Origin: Mesorhizobium sp. WSM3860
GTDB lineage: Bacteria; Pseudomonadota; Alphaproteobacteria; Rhizobiales; Rhizobiaceae
DNA length: 64,000 bases
Direction: 5' to 3'
Assembly (NCBI RefSeq): GCF_002294995.1
Contig: NZ_NSGF01000008.1
Span: forward strand, 124,001-188,000
The notes beneath the pieces were generated by a model. The model was given only the letters and a program-made list of their open reading frames with translations, made no database searches and had not been told where the DNA came from. The translations under genes and the position numbers were made by a program. Below are positions 16,222-25,051 of this stretch, in pieces (the first letter of the stretch is position 1; every line of letters begins with the position of its first letter).

Positions 16222-17424
16222 CTAGTCGACGGAGCCGACGAACAGGGTCTGGAAAGCGCCGTCCTTGTATTCGTTGACCACCATCGGCACGGCGAGCTGG
16301 CGCTTCTGGCCGAAGGAGGTGGCGCCGACATAGCTCAGCTTGGCGTCGCCCTTCAGGAAGGGATTGGGCGCCGAGAAGGTGTCCATGGTCTTCTTGAATT
16401 CGTCGACATTGTTGATGGCGGCGGGATTGGCCTTCAGCGTGTCGATAATGTACTCCAACGCGTAGACCTTGGTGTTGGACTCGTCGTTATACTCGCCGAA
16501 CATCTTGGTGTAGCGGGCGACGAACTCCTTCATCTCATCCGAAGCGATCTCCGGCGTCGAGGCACCGCCGACGGAGATGAAGCCGTTGGCGTATTCGCCG
16601 GCGCCCTCCTCCAGAACCTTGGCGTCCTGCGCCGTCTCGGTCGAGATCAAGCCCTCGAAGCCGAGTTCGCGGGCGGCGCGGATGAGCAGCGGCGCGTTGG
16701 CCGGCGCCACGCCGGACAGCACCAGCAGATCGGGCTTCAGCGCGACGATCGGGGTCAGCACCGGCGTGAAGTCGCGGGTGTCGTTCTGGTAGGTGTCGTT
16801 CTGCGCGACGACGTCGAGCCCGAGCGCCTTGGCCGCCTCGACGCCGCTGTCACGCTGGCTGAGCGGGTCAGATTCGTTCGCGGCGACAAAGGCGATCGTC
16901 TTCACGCCCTTGTTTTCCTTAAGGTATTTATAGATCGCCGGGCCCGACTGATAATTGGCGATCATGCCGAGCACGGCGTTCGAGGCCGGCTTCTGGTAGA
17001 GCGCCTTCGGGAAGGCGTAGGGGAAATAGATGATGCCGTTGGCCTCAGCGACAGGCCGCACCGCGGCAGCGCCGTCATCGACATTGGGTCCGACGACATA
17101 GTGGATGCCCTCCTGCGCCATCTTCTCCATGCCGGCGATGGCGCGCTTGGGATCCTTCTGGTCGTCGAAGGTAACGATTTTGATGTTGTAGGTGTCGTCG
17201 CCGATCTTGACGCCGCCTTTTTCGTTGAGCCATGCGGCGCGCGTTTGCATCGAGCGCACATTGGACGTGCCCCAGGCGGCGGCGGGACCGCTGGTGACAC
17301 CAACGAAGCCGATCTTCAGTTCCTTGTTTTCAGCCTGCGCGGACGGGATGGCAATGGCGGCAATGGCCAGGGTCGAAACGGCGCCAAGCACCATCGATTT
17401 CAAAGTCGAGCGTCGGTCGATCAT
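16222..17424 (-). CDS. Branched-chain amino acid-type ABC transporter substrate-binding protein
   Basis: A 400-residue periplasmic binding protein (peripla_BP_6 type). The Sec signal peptide ends after A-Q-A at residue 31; the mature protein starts ENKELKIGFVGVTSGP, as in LivJ-like proteins. VVGPNVDDGAAAVRPVAEAN is the usual ligand-pocket segment. It heads the Liv-type operon, with AGAAGGGAA before the ATG. The racemase and GntR genes in the same operon suggest a ligand other than leucine. The binding specificity itself cannot be read off. Confidence 0.93.
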   Translation of the reverse strand: MIDRRSTLKSMVLGAVSTLAIAAIAIPSAQAENKELKIGFVGVTSGPAAAWGTSNVRSMQTRAAWLNEKGGVKIGDDTYNIKIVTFDDQKDPKRAIAGMEKMAQEGIHYVVGPNVDDGAAAVRPVAEANGIIYFPYAFPKALYQKPASNAVLGMIANYQSGPAIYKYLKENKGVKTIAFVAANESDPLSQRDSGVEAAKALGLDVVAQNDTYQNDTRDFTPVLTPIVALKPDLLVLSGVAPANAPLLIRAARELGFEGLISTETAQDAKVLEEGAGEYANGFISVGGASTPEIASDEMKEFVARYTKMFGEYNDESNTKVYALEYIIDTLKANPAAINNVDEFKKTMDTFSAPNPFLKGDAKLSYVGATSFGQKRQLAVPMVVNEYKDGAFQTLFVGSVD

Positions 17425-17506
17425 ATCGGTTCCCTTCTGGTTATCGCGCTTTTGTTTTTGCTCATGGGCTGCGCGGATAGCCTATGGGAAGCCGCCTGCG
17501 ACTGAT

Positions 17507-17538
17507 TGTCAACACATTTCTTTAGTATTGTATACAAT
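17507..17538 (-). promoter_or_regulatory. Probable control region of the Liv operon: palindrome plus -35-like box
   Basis: Upstream of the binding-protein gene, at 17527-17538, is the perfect 12-bp palindrome ATTGTATACAAT. On the - strand a TTGACA box follows at 17512-17507, a good match to a -35 element; a -10 element at ideal spacing is not clear. FCD-type GntR regulators commonly bind short palindromes with a GTATAC-like core, so the operon's own GntR protein (11201-11908) is the obvious candidate. The palindrome is seen; its binding protein is inferred. Confidence 0.5.
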
Positions 17539-17703
17539 CTTTGGGCTGAATGTGTGCGACGGCTGATGCGCTAACGTTGGGCGGACCCCGAGGGAGGCCG
17601 GCCGCCTGAATGGCAACGGCGAATCGATCAGTCTGCGGCATGATGACCAGAGGCTCTCGCGGCTTACCGGCGGCTGGCCCGTACGAATGCCGCGGGGCAG
17701 ACC

Positions 17704-17976
17704 CTATTTTCCGCAGTGATGGTCGTTGATCTTGTTCAGCGCGTTCGCGTCCGGCCCCGTCCGGTGGTACGAACACGCGCCCGCCGCCGTGGTGACCAGC
17801 ATGGCGTCATAGTAGCGCGGCCCGCCGAACAGGATGTCGATGAGGTCGCCTTCGGCCGGAACGTAGCGCTCCTGCTCGATGGGGTGCTTGAGGTGCCGAT
17901 CGCCGGCGTATGCCGCGCCGGACCCGCCAATGGCCGTGGCCAGAACGAGAACGGAGATCGCAAGGTTTTTCGTCAT
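17704..17976 (-). CDS. Small secreted protein of unknown function
   Basis: A 90-residue protein beginning MTKNLAISVLVLATA, with a signal peptide ending around A-Y-A (residue 24). The mature part of about 65 residues is rich in His, Asp and Tyr (RHLKHPIEQERYVPAEGD... GGPRYYDAM) and has two cysteines (GACSYHRTG and HHCGK), which could form a disulfide in the periplasm. The start is set by GGAAGGG nine bases upstream; the frame is open further up but without a signal-peptide start. It follows clpV on the same strand after 141 bases. I do not recognise the family. Confidence 0.55.
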   Translation of the reverse strand: MTKNLAISVLVLATAIGGSGAAYAGDRHLKHPIEQERYVPAEGDLIDILFGGPRYYDAMLVTTAAGACSYHRTGPDANALNKINDHHCGK

Positions 17977-18089
17977 CGGCGGAACCCTTCCGGCCATTCG
18001 GATCACCAGCATATCCAAAATCGCCAAGGGAACAAAAGTTCCCGGAATCTGTCTGCAAAATAGCTCGGCCTGGTTGGACGCCACACACG

Positions 18090-18115
18090 TTCCCTTTGCT
18101 GCTTCCCTTTGCTGC
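18090..18115. repeat. Perfect 13-bp tandem duplication next to the clpV stop codon
   Basis: The 13-mer TTCCCTTTGCTGC occurs twice in direct succession (18090-18102 and 18103-18115), two bases beyond the clpV stop codon. It is probably a simple slippage duplication. Confidence 0.75.
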
Positions 18116-18117
18116 GG

Positions 18118-20955
18118 TTACTCGAAGGAGTAGGTAAAGCCTTCCTTGGACGCGCCGACGGTGACCTTCGTCAGCTTTGCGCCCTCGAGCGAGCGGTTGA
18201 GCACGCCGCGGCTGAGCTCCGGCAGCAGCGTATTGGTGAGGATGGCGTCGATCATGCGGCCGCCGGACTCGATCTCGGTGCAGCGCGCCTTGACCAGGTC
18301 CATGACGCCGTCGCCGATGACCAGTTCGGCATCGTTGGTCGCTTTAAGCCGCCGCGCGATCTTGCCGAACTGATGGCGGGCGATCGCCTCGATCATCGCA
18401 TCCGACAGCGGATAATAGGGGATGGTGACGACCCGGCCGAGGAAGGCGGCCGGGAAAACCTTCAGCAGCGGCGCGCGCAGGGCCGCGTCCAGGTCGTCGA
18501 TGCCGGTCCGCACGGTGCCGTTCTTGGTGCGGTCCATGATGACGTCGGAGCCGACATTCGAGGTGAGCAGGATCAGCGTGTTCTTGAAATCGATGCGCCG
18601 GCCCTCGCTGTCGTCCATCATGCCCTTGTCGAAGACCTGGAAGAAGATCTCGTGAACGTCGGGGTGCGCCTTCTCGACCTCGTCGAGCAGGATCACCGAA
18701 TAGGGTTTTCTGCGCACCGCCTCGGTCAGGATGCCGCCCTTGCCGTAGCCGACATAGCCGGGCGGCGCGCCCTTCAGCGTCGAGACGGTATGCGCTTCCT
18801 GGAACTCGGACATATTGATCGAGATCAGGTTCTGCTCGCCGCCATAGAGCGTCTCGGCAAGCGCCAAAGCGGTCTCGGTCTTGCCGACGCCGGACGGGCC
18901 GCAGAGCAGAAACACGCCGACCGGCTTTTCCGGCGCGCCAAGGCCGGCGCGGCTGGTCTGCACGCGTTTGGCGACCATCTCCATCGCATGATCCTGGCCG
19001 ACCACGCGCTCGGACAGGGTCGCGGCGAGCCTGAGCGCCTTTTCGGTCTGGCTGGACAGCATCCGTCCGGTCGGGATGCCGGTCCAGTCCTGCACCACGG
19101 CGGCGACCGCATTGCGATCGACCGAAGGCAGGATCAGCGGCGTCTCGCCCTGCGCCGCGGCAAGCTCCGCCATCAGCTCGCGCAGCCGCGCGAGATCGGC
19201 AGACGAACCGGCCGATCCCTCGGCGATCGTCTCTGCAACGGCCGCCTCGGGTTCGACCGCCCCGCCGTTCGCCGCCTTGGCTTTCGAGCCCTTGGATTTC
19301 GCGGGCTTGGTTTCAGCCGCCTTGCTCTCAGTCGCCTTTGCTTCGGGAGTTTCGGACGCAGCCGGCTCAGCCGCTACGGTATCCTCACCGGCCTCCCCGG
19401 CCGCATCGAGCGGCACGCCTTCACCGCGCAGTTTGGCGCGCAGGTCAAGTATCTCGGCGACCAGTGCTTTCTCGCGATCCCAGCGCGCCTGGGCGGCGGC
19501 TAAGGTGGTCTCGGTTTCCGCCAGCCCGGCGTCGACGCGAGCCTGCCGGTCGGCGACCTCGATGCCGATCGCCGCCTCGCGGCCGATGATGCCGCCCTCG
19601 ACTTCCAGCGCCTGGCGGCGGCGCAGAATGTCCTCCACCTCGGCCGGCGTCGCATGCTGCGAGATCGCGACGCGGGCGCAGGCCGTGTCGAGCAGGCTGA
19701 CGGCCTTGTCCGGCAGTTGCCTGGCCGGAATGTAGCGGTGCGAGAGCGCGACCGCCGCCTCGATCGCCTCGTCCAGGATCTGCACCTTGTGGTGCTGCTC
19801 CAGGACGCCGGCGACGCCGCGCAGCATCAGCACCGCCACCGCTTCCGACGGCTCCTCGATCTTGACCACCTGGAAACGGCGCGTCAGCGCCGGGTCCTTC
19901 TCGATATGCTGCTTGTATTCGGCCCAGGTCGTGGCGGCTACGGTGCGCAACTCGCCACGCGCCAGCGCCGGCTTCAGAAGATTGGCAGCATCGCCGGTTC
20001 CCGCGGCACCGCCGGCGCCGATCAGCGTATGCGCTTCGTCGATGAACAGGATGACCGGCACCTCGGAGGCCTGAACCTCGTCGATGACCGCCTTCAGCCG
20101 CTTCTCGAACTCGCCCTTGACGCTGGCGCCCGCCTGCATCAGCCCGACATCGAGCATGCGCACGCTGACATTCTCAAGCGTCGGCGGCACGTCGCCCTGG
20201 GCGATGCGGAGCGCAAATCCTTCGACCACCGCCGTCTTGCCGACGCCGGCCTCGCCGGTCAGGATCGGGTTGTTTTGCCGGCGTCGCATCAGGATGTCGA
20301 CGATCTGCCGGATTTCCGGATCGCGGCCGACGACCGGATCGATCTTGCCGTCGCGGGCGCGCTGGGTGAGGTCGGTCGCGTATTTCGCCAGCGCCGAATC
20401 TCCACCCGGACCGCGCTTCATCGGCTGTTCGTCGGCCTGAGCGGCGGGAGGTGAGCCGGCTTCGAGCGAGCCTTCGGTGACATCGGCGAAACGGGAAATG
20501 ACGCCGTCGGCATCGATCTTGTCGAATTCGGCGCTGATTTTCGACACCAGGCCCTCGAGCACCGGCGTCTTCAGACAGGCCAGCAGGATGTGGGCGCTGC
20601 GCACCTCCTCCACGCCGAACTCCAGCGTCGCCAGGTTCCAGCCTTCCTGGATGGCGTGGAAGATGTGATCGGAGAACTCCTCGACCGAGGTCGCGCCGTA
20701 AGGCAGCTTGTCGATGGCCCGGGTCATGTCAGCTGTCAGCCGGCTGACGTCCAGCCCGGCATCGGCAATGATCATCTGCACGTCCGAGCGCTCGGACAGC
20801 ACCAGTTGCTGGATGAAGTGGACGAGCTCGACATAAGGGTTGCCGCGCAGCTTGGCCGTGTCGGCCGCGGCCTTGAAGGCGCGCACCCCCGTGGCGTTGA
20901 GCTTGGCGACAAGTTCCTTACGCTTGAAGCTCTGCGATGACCGGCGCTGTTCCAT
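18118..20955 (-). CDS. tssH: Type VI secretion AAA+ ATPase ClpV (TssH)
   Basis: A 945-residue Clp ATPase that disassembles contracted VipA/VipB sheaths in the cytoplasm. The N-terminal ClpN domain covers about residues 1-160. AAA1 has Walker A GEAGVGKT at 234-241 and Walker [10 protein letters not shown] at 301-309. A middle coiled region follows, then AAA2 with GPSGVGKT near 686-693 and [13 protein letters not shown]. An Ala/Lys/Glu-rich low-complexity insert lies at about 515-585 between the coiled-coil and AAA2, making the protein longer than most. The start is the ATG of [15 protein letters not shown], with GGGAGCAGG upstream. It is divergent from tssA. Confidence 0.95.
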   Translation of the reverse strand: MEQRRSSQSFKRKELVAKLNATGVRAFKAAADTAKLRGNPYVELVHFIQQLVLSERSDVQMIIADAGLDVSRLTADMTRAIDKLPYGATSVEEFSDHIFHAIQEGWNLATLEFGVEEVRSAHILLACLKTPVLEGLVSKISAEFDKIDADGVISRFADVTEGSLEAGSPPAAQADEQPMKRGPGGDSALAKYATDLTQRARDGKIDPVVGRDPEIRQIVDILMRRRQNNPILTGEAGVGKTAVVEGFALRIAQGDVPPTLENVSVRMLDVGLMQAGASVKGEFEKRLKAVIDEVQASEVPVILFIDEAHTLIGAGGAAGTGDAANLLKPALARGELRTVAATTWAEYKQHIEKDPALTRRFQVVKIEEPSEAVAVLMLRGVAGVLEQHHKVQILDEAIEAAVALSHRYIPARQLPDKAVSLLDTACARVAISQHATPAEVEDILRRRQALEVEGGIIGREAAIGIEVADRQARVDAGLAETETTLAAAQARWDREKALVAEILDLRAKLRGEGVPLDAAGEAGEDTVAAEPAASETPEAKATESKAAETKPAKSKGSKAKAANGGAVEPEAAVAETIAEGSAGSSADLARLRELMAELAAAQGETPLILPSVDRNAVAAVVQDWTGIPTGRMLSSQTEKALRLAATLSERVVGQDHAMEMVAKRVQTSRAGLGAPEKPVGVFLLCGPSGVGKTETALALAETLYGGEQNLISINMSEFQEAHTVSTLKGAPPGYVGYGKGGILTEAVRRKPYSVILLDEVEKAHPDVHEIFFQVFDKGMMDDSEGRRIDFKNTLILLTSNVGSDVIMDRTKNGTVRTGIDDLDAALRAPLLKVFPAAFLGRVVTIPYYPLSDAMIEAIARHQFGKIARRLKATNDAELVIGDGVMDLVKARCTEIESGGRMIDAILTNTLLPELSRGVLNRSLEGAKLTKVTVGASKEGFTYSFE

Positions 20956-21289
20956 CGAACCTGCTCCCGCAATCTGCCGCCCGTACCCTGCCATATAAGC
21001 GGCGGCTTGACAAAGCCGTGTGACGGATAAGGCGTTTTGGATCCATCCGGGCGGCACTGCCCGGTTACACAAGCTCTGCAATGTCGTGCAAGAAACACCG
21101 GATTGCGGTCCGGGCTATGCGAGCCATTTCACATACCCGGCCCGGCAATCGCGCAATGGGTTTTGCCGAAAGAGAACGGTCGCGTTTAGCTTCCGTTAGT
21201 TTTTGAGCAGCTGCTCAATTGTCGTGACGCGAGGCCAGTGGTAACGTTGCGTCACATAGGGTCTCAGGGCCGCTGGCTGGGGGTTAGGT
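20956..21289. promoter_or_regulatory. Divergent intergenic region between clpV and tssA with two inverted repeats
   Basis: These 334 bases drive both arms of the type VI cluster and contain no gene I can support. Two symmetrical elements stand out: a perfect 16-bp palindrome TTGAGCAGCTGCTCAA at 21203-21218, and seven bases on, a 7-bp inverted repeat GTGACGC/GCGTCAC with an 18-base spacer (21224-21255). Both lie within 90 bases of the tssA start, where an operator would act. No confident sigma-70 or sigma-54 promoter could be assigned by eye. Confidence 0.5.
21203..21218. promoter_or_regulatory. 16-bp perfect palindrome, candidate operator of the type VI operon
   Basis: TTGAGCAGCTGCTCAA is fully symmetrical and sits 71 bases before the tssA start codon. 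Length and symmetry fit a site for a dimeric helix-turn-helix regulator. No regulator gene lies in the type VI cluster itself, so the cognate protein would be encoded elsewhere. Confidence 0.45.
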
Positions 21290-22492
21290 GTGATAGATCT
21301 CGCACTCTGGCTGAATCCTCTGAACGGTGAAAATCCGTCGGGAGAGGACTTGCGTAACGACCCGGCCTTTCACGAGCTGGAGCGCCTGACCGAGCCCCAG
21401 ATCAAGGTCGTTCACGACGGCAACAACAAGGCTGTCACGCAATCCTCCCCCGTCGACTGGGCCGCCGTGCTCGACAAGGCGGAAGAACTTCGCTCCCGTG
21501 GCCGCGATGTGCGCCTGCTGGTCGTCGTCGCGCGCGCTTTAGCCAACGAGGAAAGGCTGGCCGGCCTTGCGCAAGGCCTGACGCTGATCGCCAGGACGTT
21601 CGACCAGTACTGGGACACTATGCATCCGGCATTGCGGGCCAACGCGCCGCCGCGGGACGCCGCCTTGCGCCGGATCAATGCGCTCCTCGATCTCCAGAAC
21701 GGTCAGGAAGGCCTGTTGGCGGACCTGCGCGAGATGATCTTCTTTTCACCGCGCCAGGTTGGGCCGATCAGCGGACGCGACCTGGAACGGGGCGCCCTCG
21801 ACGAACGTGTCATGCTGCAGGAAGCGGCTTCGGGGCTGGGCGTTTCCGAAAAAGCCGCGCTGGCGAGCGCCCACAGCCAGCTCCTGAACCGGGTGCGCAG
21901 CGGCTGCGTGGCGCAGCTCGACCAGGCCGGCGAGGCGATGACCGCGCTGCTCGCCGATGCCCGCGCGGTGATCGCCGCTCTCGACGAGGTCGACGCCGCC
22001 CTAAACAGGCGCATCGACGGCAACGGCCCCGCCATTCCGGAATTGAGACGCTTCCTGCAGCGTTTGCTGACGACGCTGGAGCGGAATTCCGCCGCCGGTG
22101 CCGGGGCGAACGGGGCCGCAAAGCCAATCCCGCAGCCGGCGGAACCGGCAGCGCCCGGCCCAAACGGCCATGGTGCCGAAAGGATGGGCGCCGAAGCGAG
22201 GGGAGCCGAAACGATGGCAAGTGTCGTAAGCTTTGCGGAACCGGGCGCCGGGCTGCCCGACCGGATCACCTCGCGCGACGACGTCGTCAAATGCCTCGAC
22301 CTCGTCGTCGCCTTTTATGACCGCACCGAGCCGTCGAGCCCGATCCCGCATCTCGCCCGCCGCGTGCGCCGCATGGTGCACATGGATTTCGTGGAACTGA
22401 TGGAAGATCTCGCCCCGTCGGGGCTGAAGGAATTCCGGCTGCTTGCCGGTGTCCCCGATCCGAAGAAGCCGGCCCAGAAGGATGAAAGGTAA
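21290..22492 (+). CDS. tssA: Type VI secretion protein TssA (ImpA)
   Basis: A 400-residue TssA, the baseplate/sheath-cap protein that primes tube and sheath assembly. The N-terminal ImpA domain is clear (WLNPLNGENPSGEDLRNDP, a family hallmark). It is followed by helical segments and an Ala/Pro-rich linker at about residues 265-320. The C-terminal segment DVVKCLDLVVAFYDRTEPSS...MVHMDFVELMEDLAP is the short-type TssA end. Translation starts at GTG (21290) with a run of five Gs six bases upstream. First gene of the rightward tss operon; tssB starts six bases after it. Confidence 0.95.
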   Translation: MIDLALWLNPLNGENPSGEDLRNDPAFHELERLTEPQIKVVHDGNNKAVTQSSPVDWAAVLDKAEELRSRGRDVRLLVVVARALANEERLAGLAQGLTLIARTFDQYWDTMHPALRANAPPRDAALRRINALLDLQNGQEGLLADLREMIFFSPRQVGPISGRDLERGALDERVMLQEAASGLGVSEKAALASAHSQLLNRVRSGCVAQLDQAGEAMTALLADARAVIAALDEVDAALNRRIDGNGPAIPELRRFLQRLLTTLERNSAAGAGANGAAKPIPQPAEPAAPGPNGHGAERMGAEARGAETMASVVSFAEPGAGLPDRITSRDDVVKCLDLVVAFYDRTEPSSPIPHLARRVRRMVHMDFVELMEDLAPSGLKEFRLLAGVPDPKKPAQKDER

Positions 22493-22497
22493 CAAGC

Positions 22498-23034
22498 ATG
22501 CCAGCAGAGAGCAAAGCGAAGGTCATCGAAAGAAACCGCGCCCCGCGCGTTCAGATCGCCTACGACGTCGAGACCTATGGCAGCCCGACGACGATCGAAT
22601 TGCCGTTCGTCATGGCCGTGATGGCCGATCTTTCCGGCGCTTCACAGACCAAGGAAGCGGTGAAGTCGGTGCTCGACCGCAACTTCGTCGAAACCGACGC
22701 CAACCGCTTCCCGAAGTTCATGGAGGCCATGGGGCCGCGGGTGAAGGCGCGGGTGAAGAACACGCTCCCGCAAGCCGAAGGCGCGGAGCGGGACGAAGAG
22801 CTCGCGATCGATCTCACCTTCTCCAAGATGGGCGATTTCGCGCCGGACAAGATCGCCGAGCAGGTGCCGCAGCTGGCCGAGATCCTCAAGATGCGCCGGC
22901 AGCTCGAAGAGCTGCTCGGCTTCATGGATGGCCGCGTCGACGCCGAAAAGCGCATCGCGCAGCTTCTGAACAACGAACCGCTGCTGAGCAAGATCGCCGA
23001 CCAGGCGATGTCTGAGGGCAAGGGCGAGGAGTAA
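22498..23034 (+). CDS. tssB: Type VI sheath protein TssB (ImpB/VipA)
   Basis: A 178-residue small sheath subunit. Family marks: AKVIERNRAPRVQIAYDVE near the start, LPFVMAVMADLSG, and the C-terminal MRRQLEELLGFMDG that contacts TssC. AAAGG precedes the ATG. It co-assembles with TssC into the contractile sheath in the cytoplasm. tssC follows after three bases. Confidence 0.97.
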   Translation: MPAESKAKVIERNRAPRVQIAYDVETYGSPTTIELPFVMAVMADLSGASQTKEAVKSVLDRNFVETDANRFPKFMEAMGPRVKARVKNTLPQAEGAERDEELAIDLTFSKMGDFAPDKIAEQVPQLAEILKMRRQLEELLGFMDGRVDAEKRIAQLLNNEPLLSKIADQAMSEGKGEE

Positions 23035-23037
23035 GTC

Positions 23038-24543
23038 ATGGCTGAACAGCAAAAAACCGCAGCCGCCACCGCCGAGGCGGAAGCGATTGACCTCGGCGAA
23101 TTCAGCGGTCTCCTGGAAAAGGATTTCAAGGTCAAGAAGGACGACAGCGAGAAGCTGCAGCAGCTGGTGCGCAACCTGGCGCTGGCGGCGCAGTCGCGCT
23201 CCGAAACCACCACGATCTCGTCCAATGCGATCAAGTCGATCAAGTCGCTGATTGCCGGCATCGACAAGATGCTGACGACGCAGGTCAACGAGATCCTGCA
23301 CGCGCCGGAAGTGCGTGAGATGGAAGGCACCTGGCGCGGCCTCTGGTATCTCGTCAACAACACCGAGACGGATACGAAGCTCAAGATCCGGGTGATGAAC
23401 ATCTCCAAGGAACAGCTGGCCGACACGCTGGAAGACTATGAAGGCCAGATGTGGGACCAGAGCCCGGTCTTCAAGAAGGTCTATACGGACGAGTATTCGA
23501 TGCTGGGCGGCGAGCCGATCGGCTGCATCATCGGCGCCTACGAATTTTCGAACCATCCGCGCGACGTCGGCCTGCTGCGCAACATCTCCGGCGTCTGCGC
23601 CTCGGCGCACACGCCCTTCATCGCCGCCGCCTCGCCGCGCCTGTTCCGCATGGACAGCTGGCAGGAACTGCCGAACCCGCAGGACCTGCAGATGATCGTG
23701 AACAACCCGGCCTATGCCTCGTGGCAATCGCTGCGCGAGAGCGAGGACGCCCGCTATATCGGCCTCACCATGCCGCGGGTGCTGGCGCGGCTGCCCTACG
23801 GCTCGGAGACCGTTCCGGTGAAGGGTTTCACCTTCGAGGAAGAGGTGGGAGGCGACCACAACAAATATGTCTGGATGAACGCCGCCTTCCCGATGGGCGT
23901 CAACATCAACCGCAGCCACAAGCTTTATGGCTGGGGCACGCAGATCCGCGGCGTCGAAAACGGCGGCACGGTGCTCAACCTGCCGGTGCACGCTTTTCCG
24001 ACCGACGACGGCTCGATCGCGATGAAATGCCCGACGGAGGTCGCCATCGACGACCGGCGCGAAGCGGAGCTTGCCAAGCTCGGCCTGATGCCGATCCTGC
24101 ACCGGAAGAACACCGACCTTGCGGCCTTCATCGGCGCCCATTCGCTGCAGGATGACGAGACGCGAGCCGGGCGTCTGGTCGATCCCGACGCGCAGGCCAA
24201 CGAGCGGCTCAGCGCCAACCTGCCCTACCTATTCCCGGTCTCGCGCTTCGCCCACTACCTCAAGGCGATCGCGCGCGACAAGATCGGCTCGTTCAAGGAA
24301 CGCACCGACATGCAGATCTGGTTGACCGAATGGATCAACCGGTACGTGCTGGCCAATCCAGCCTTTGCCGACGACAAGGCGCGCGCCAAGCGCCCGCTCG
24401 CCGCGGCCGAGGTCCAGGTCGACAGCGTCGAAGGCCGGCCCGGTTACTACAATGCCCGTTTCTATCTGCGTCCGCACTACCAGCTGGAAGGCATCAATGC
24501 CTCGCTCCGGCTGGTGTCCGAACTGCCGTCAGTGAAGGGGTGA
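23038..24543 (+). CDS. tssC: Type VI sheath protein TssC (ImpC/VipB)
   Basis: A 501-residue large sheath subunit of normal length. Hallmarks include HAPEVREMEGTWRGLWYLV, KVYTDEYSMLGGEPIGCIIG, FMA-type segment FIAAASPRLF, and C-terminal YNARFYLRPHYQLEG (VipB handshake end). AGGAG precedes the ATG. The N-terminus contains the short helix (LGEFSGLLEKDFKVKKDD) that ClpV recognises in other systems. Contraction of this sheath drives the Hcp tube outward. Confidence 0.97.
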   Translation: MAEQQKTAAATAEAEAIDLGEFSGLLEKDFKVKKDDSEKLQQLVRNLALAAQSRSETTTISSNAIKSIKSLIAGIDKMLTTQVNEILHAPEVREMEGTWRGLWYLVNNTETDTKLKIRVMNISKEQLADTLEDYEGQMWDQSPVFKKVYTDEYSMLGGEPIGCIIGAYEFSNHPRDVGLLRNISGVCASAHTPFIAAASPRLFRMDSWQELPNPQDLQMIVNNPAYASWQSLRESEDARYIGLTMPRVLARLPYGSETVPVKGFTFEEEVGGDHNKYVWMNAAFPMGVNINRSHKLYGWGTQIRGVENGGTVLNLPVHAFPTDDGSIAMKCPTEVAIDDRREAELAKLGLMPILHRKNTDLAAFIGAHSLQDDETRAGRLVDPDAQANERLSANLPYLFPVSRFAHYLKAIARDKIGSFKERTDMQIWLTEWINRYVLANPAFADDKARAKRPLAAAEVQVDSVEGRPGYYNARFYLRPHYQLEGINASLRLVSELPSVKG

Positions 24544-24592
24544 AATCGCAAGCATAGTCATCTTGTTTGGTTGAGAGCGGTGGAGAAAGACA

Positions 24593-25051
24593 ATGCCTTC
24601 AATGAAGATCGATGGTTTTCTGAAAGTTCCGGACATCAAGGGTCCCAGCGTGCGCGATGGCCACGAAGACGAGATCGAAGTCCATGGCGTCGACTACAAG
24701 ATGATCGCGCCCTACGATCCCAATTCGCTCTCGCGCCGCGGGCGCGTATCCTTGGGGATGATCAAGTTCACCAAGCATTACGACAAGTCGTCGCCTTACC
24801 TGAAGAAGGCGCTGTTCGACAACAAGGCGCTCGACGAGGTGGTGTTTTCGGCGCGCCGCACCATCGATGGCGAGACCAGCGATTATCTGGTGGTGACGCT
24901 CAGCGACGCCTCGATCATGGAATACGACATGAAGCAGGCCGATGACGAGGCCGACCTGATCCAGGAAGAAGTGAGCTTCGCCTACAAGAAGATCAAATTC
25001 GTCTACGACAAGGACGACGAGATCGAAATGGATGTCTATGTCGGCAAGTGA
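24593..25051 (+). CDS. tssD: Type VI tube protein Hcp (TssD)
   Basis: A 152-residue Hcp, the hexameric ring protein forming the inner tube. Conserved features: IDGFLKVPDIKGPSVRDGHEDEIEV at the start in family style, a beta-rich core with KFTKHYDKSSPYLKKALFD, and C-terminal VSFAYKKIKFVYDKDD. GGAG lies eight bases before the ATG. It is separated from tssC by 49 bases. The 3' end overlaps the tssE start by 20 bases. A charged C-terminal tail (DKDDEIEMDVYVGK) is normal. Confidence 0.96.
   Translation: MPSMKIDGFLKVPDIKGPSVRDGHEDEIEVHGVDYKMIAPYDPNSLSRRGRVSLGMIKFTKHYDKSSPYLKKALFDNKALDEVVFSARRTIDGETSDYLVVTLSDASIMEYDMKQADDEADLIQEEVSFAYKKIKFVYDKDDEIEMDVYVGK

Noticed and set aside
17522..17776. 84-residue - strand frame in the Liv upstream region
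   Set aside because: No ribosome-binding site, no motif, overlaps the end of the small secreted protein gene, and covers the promoter palindrome.
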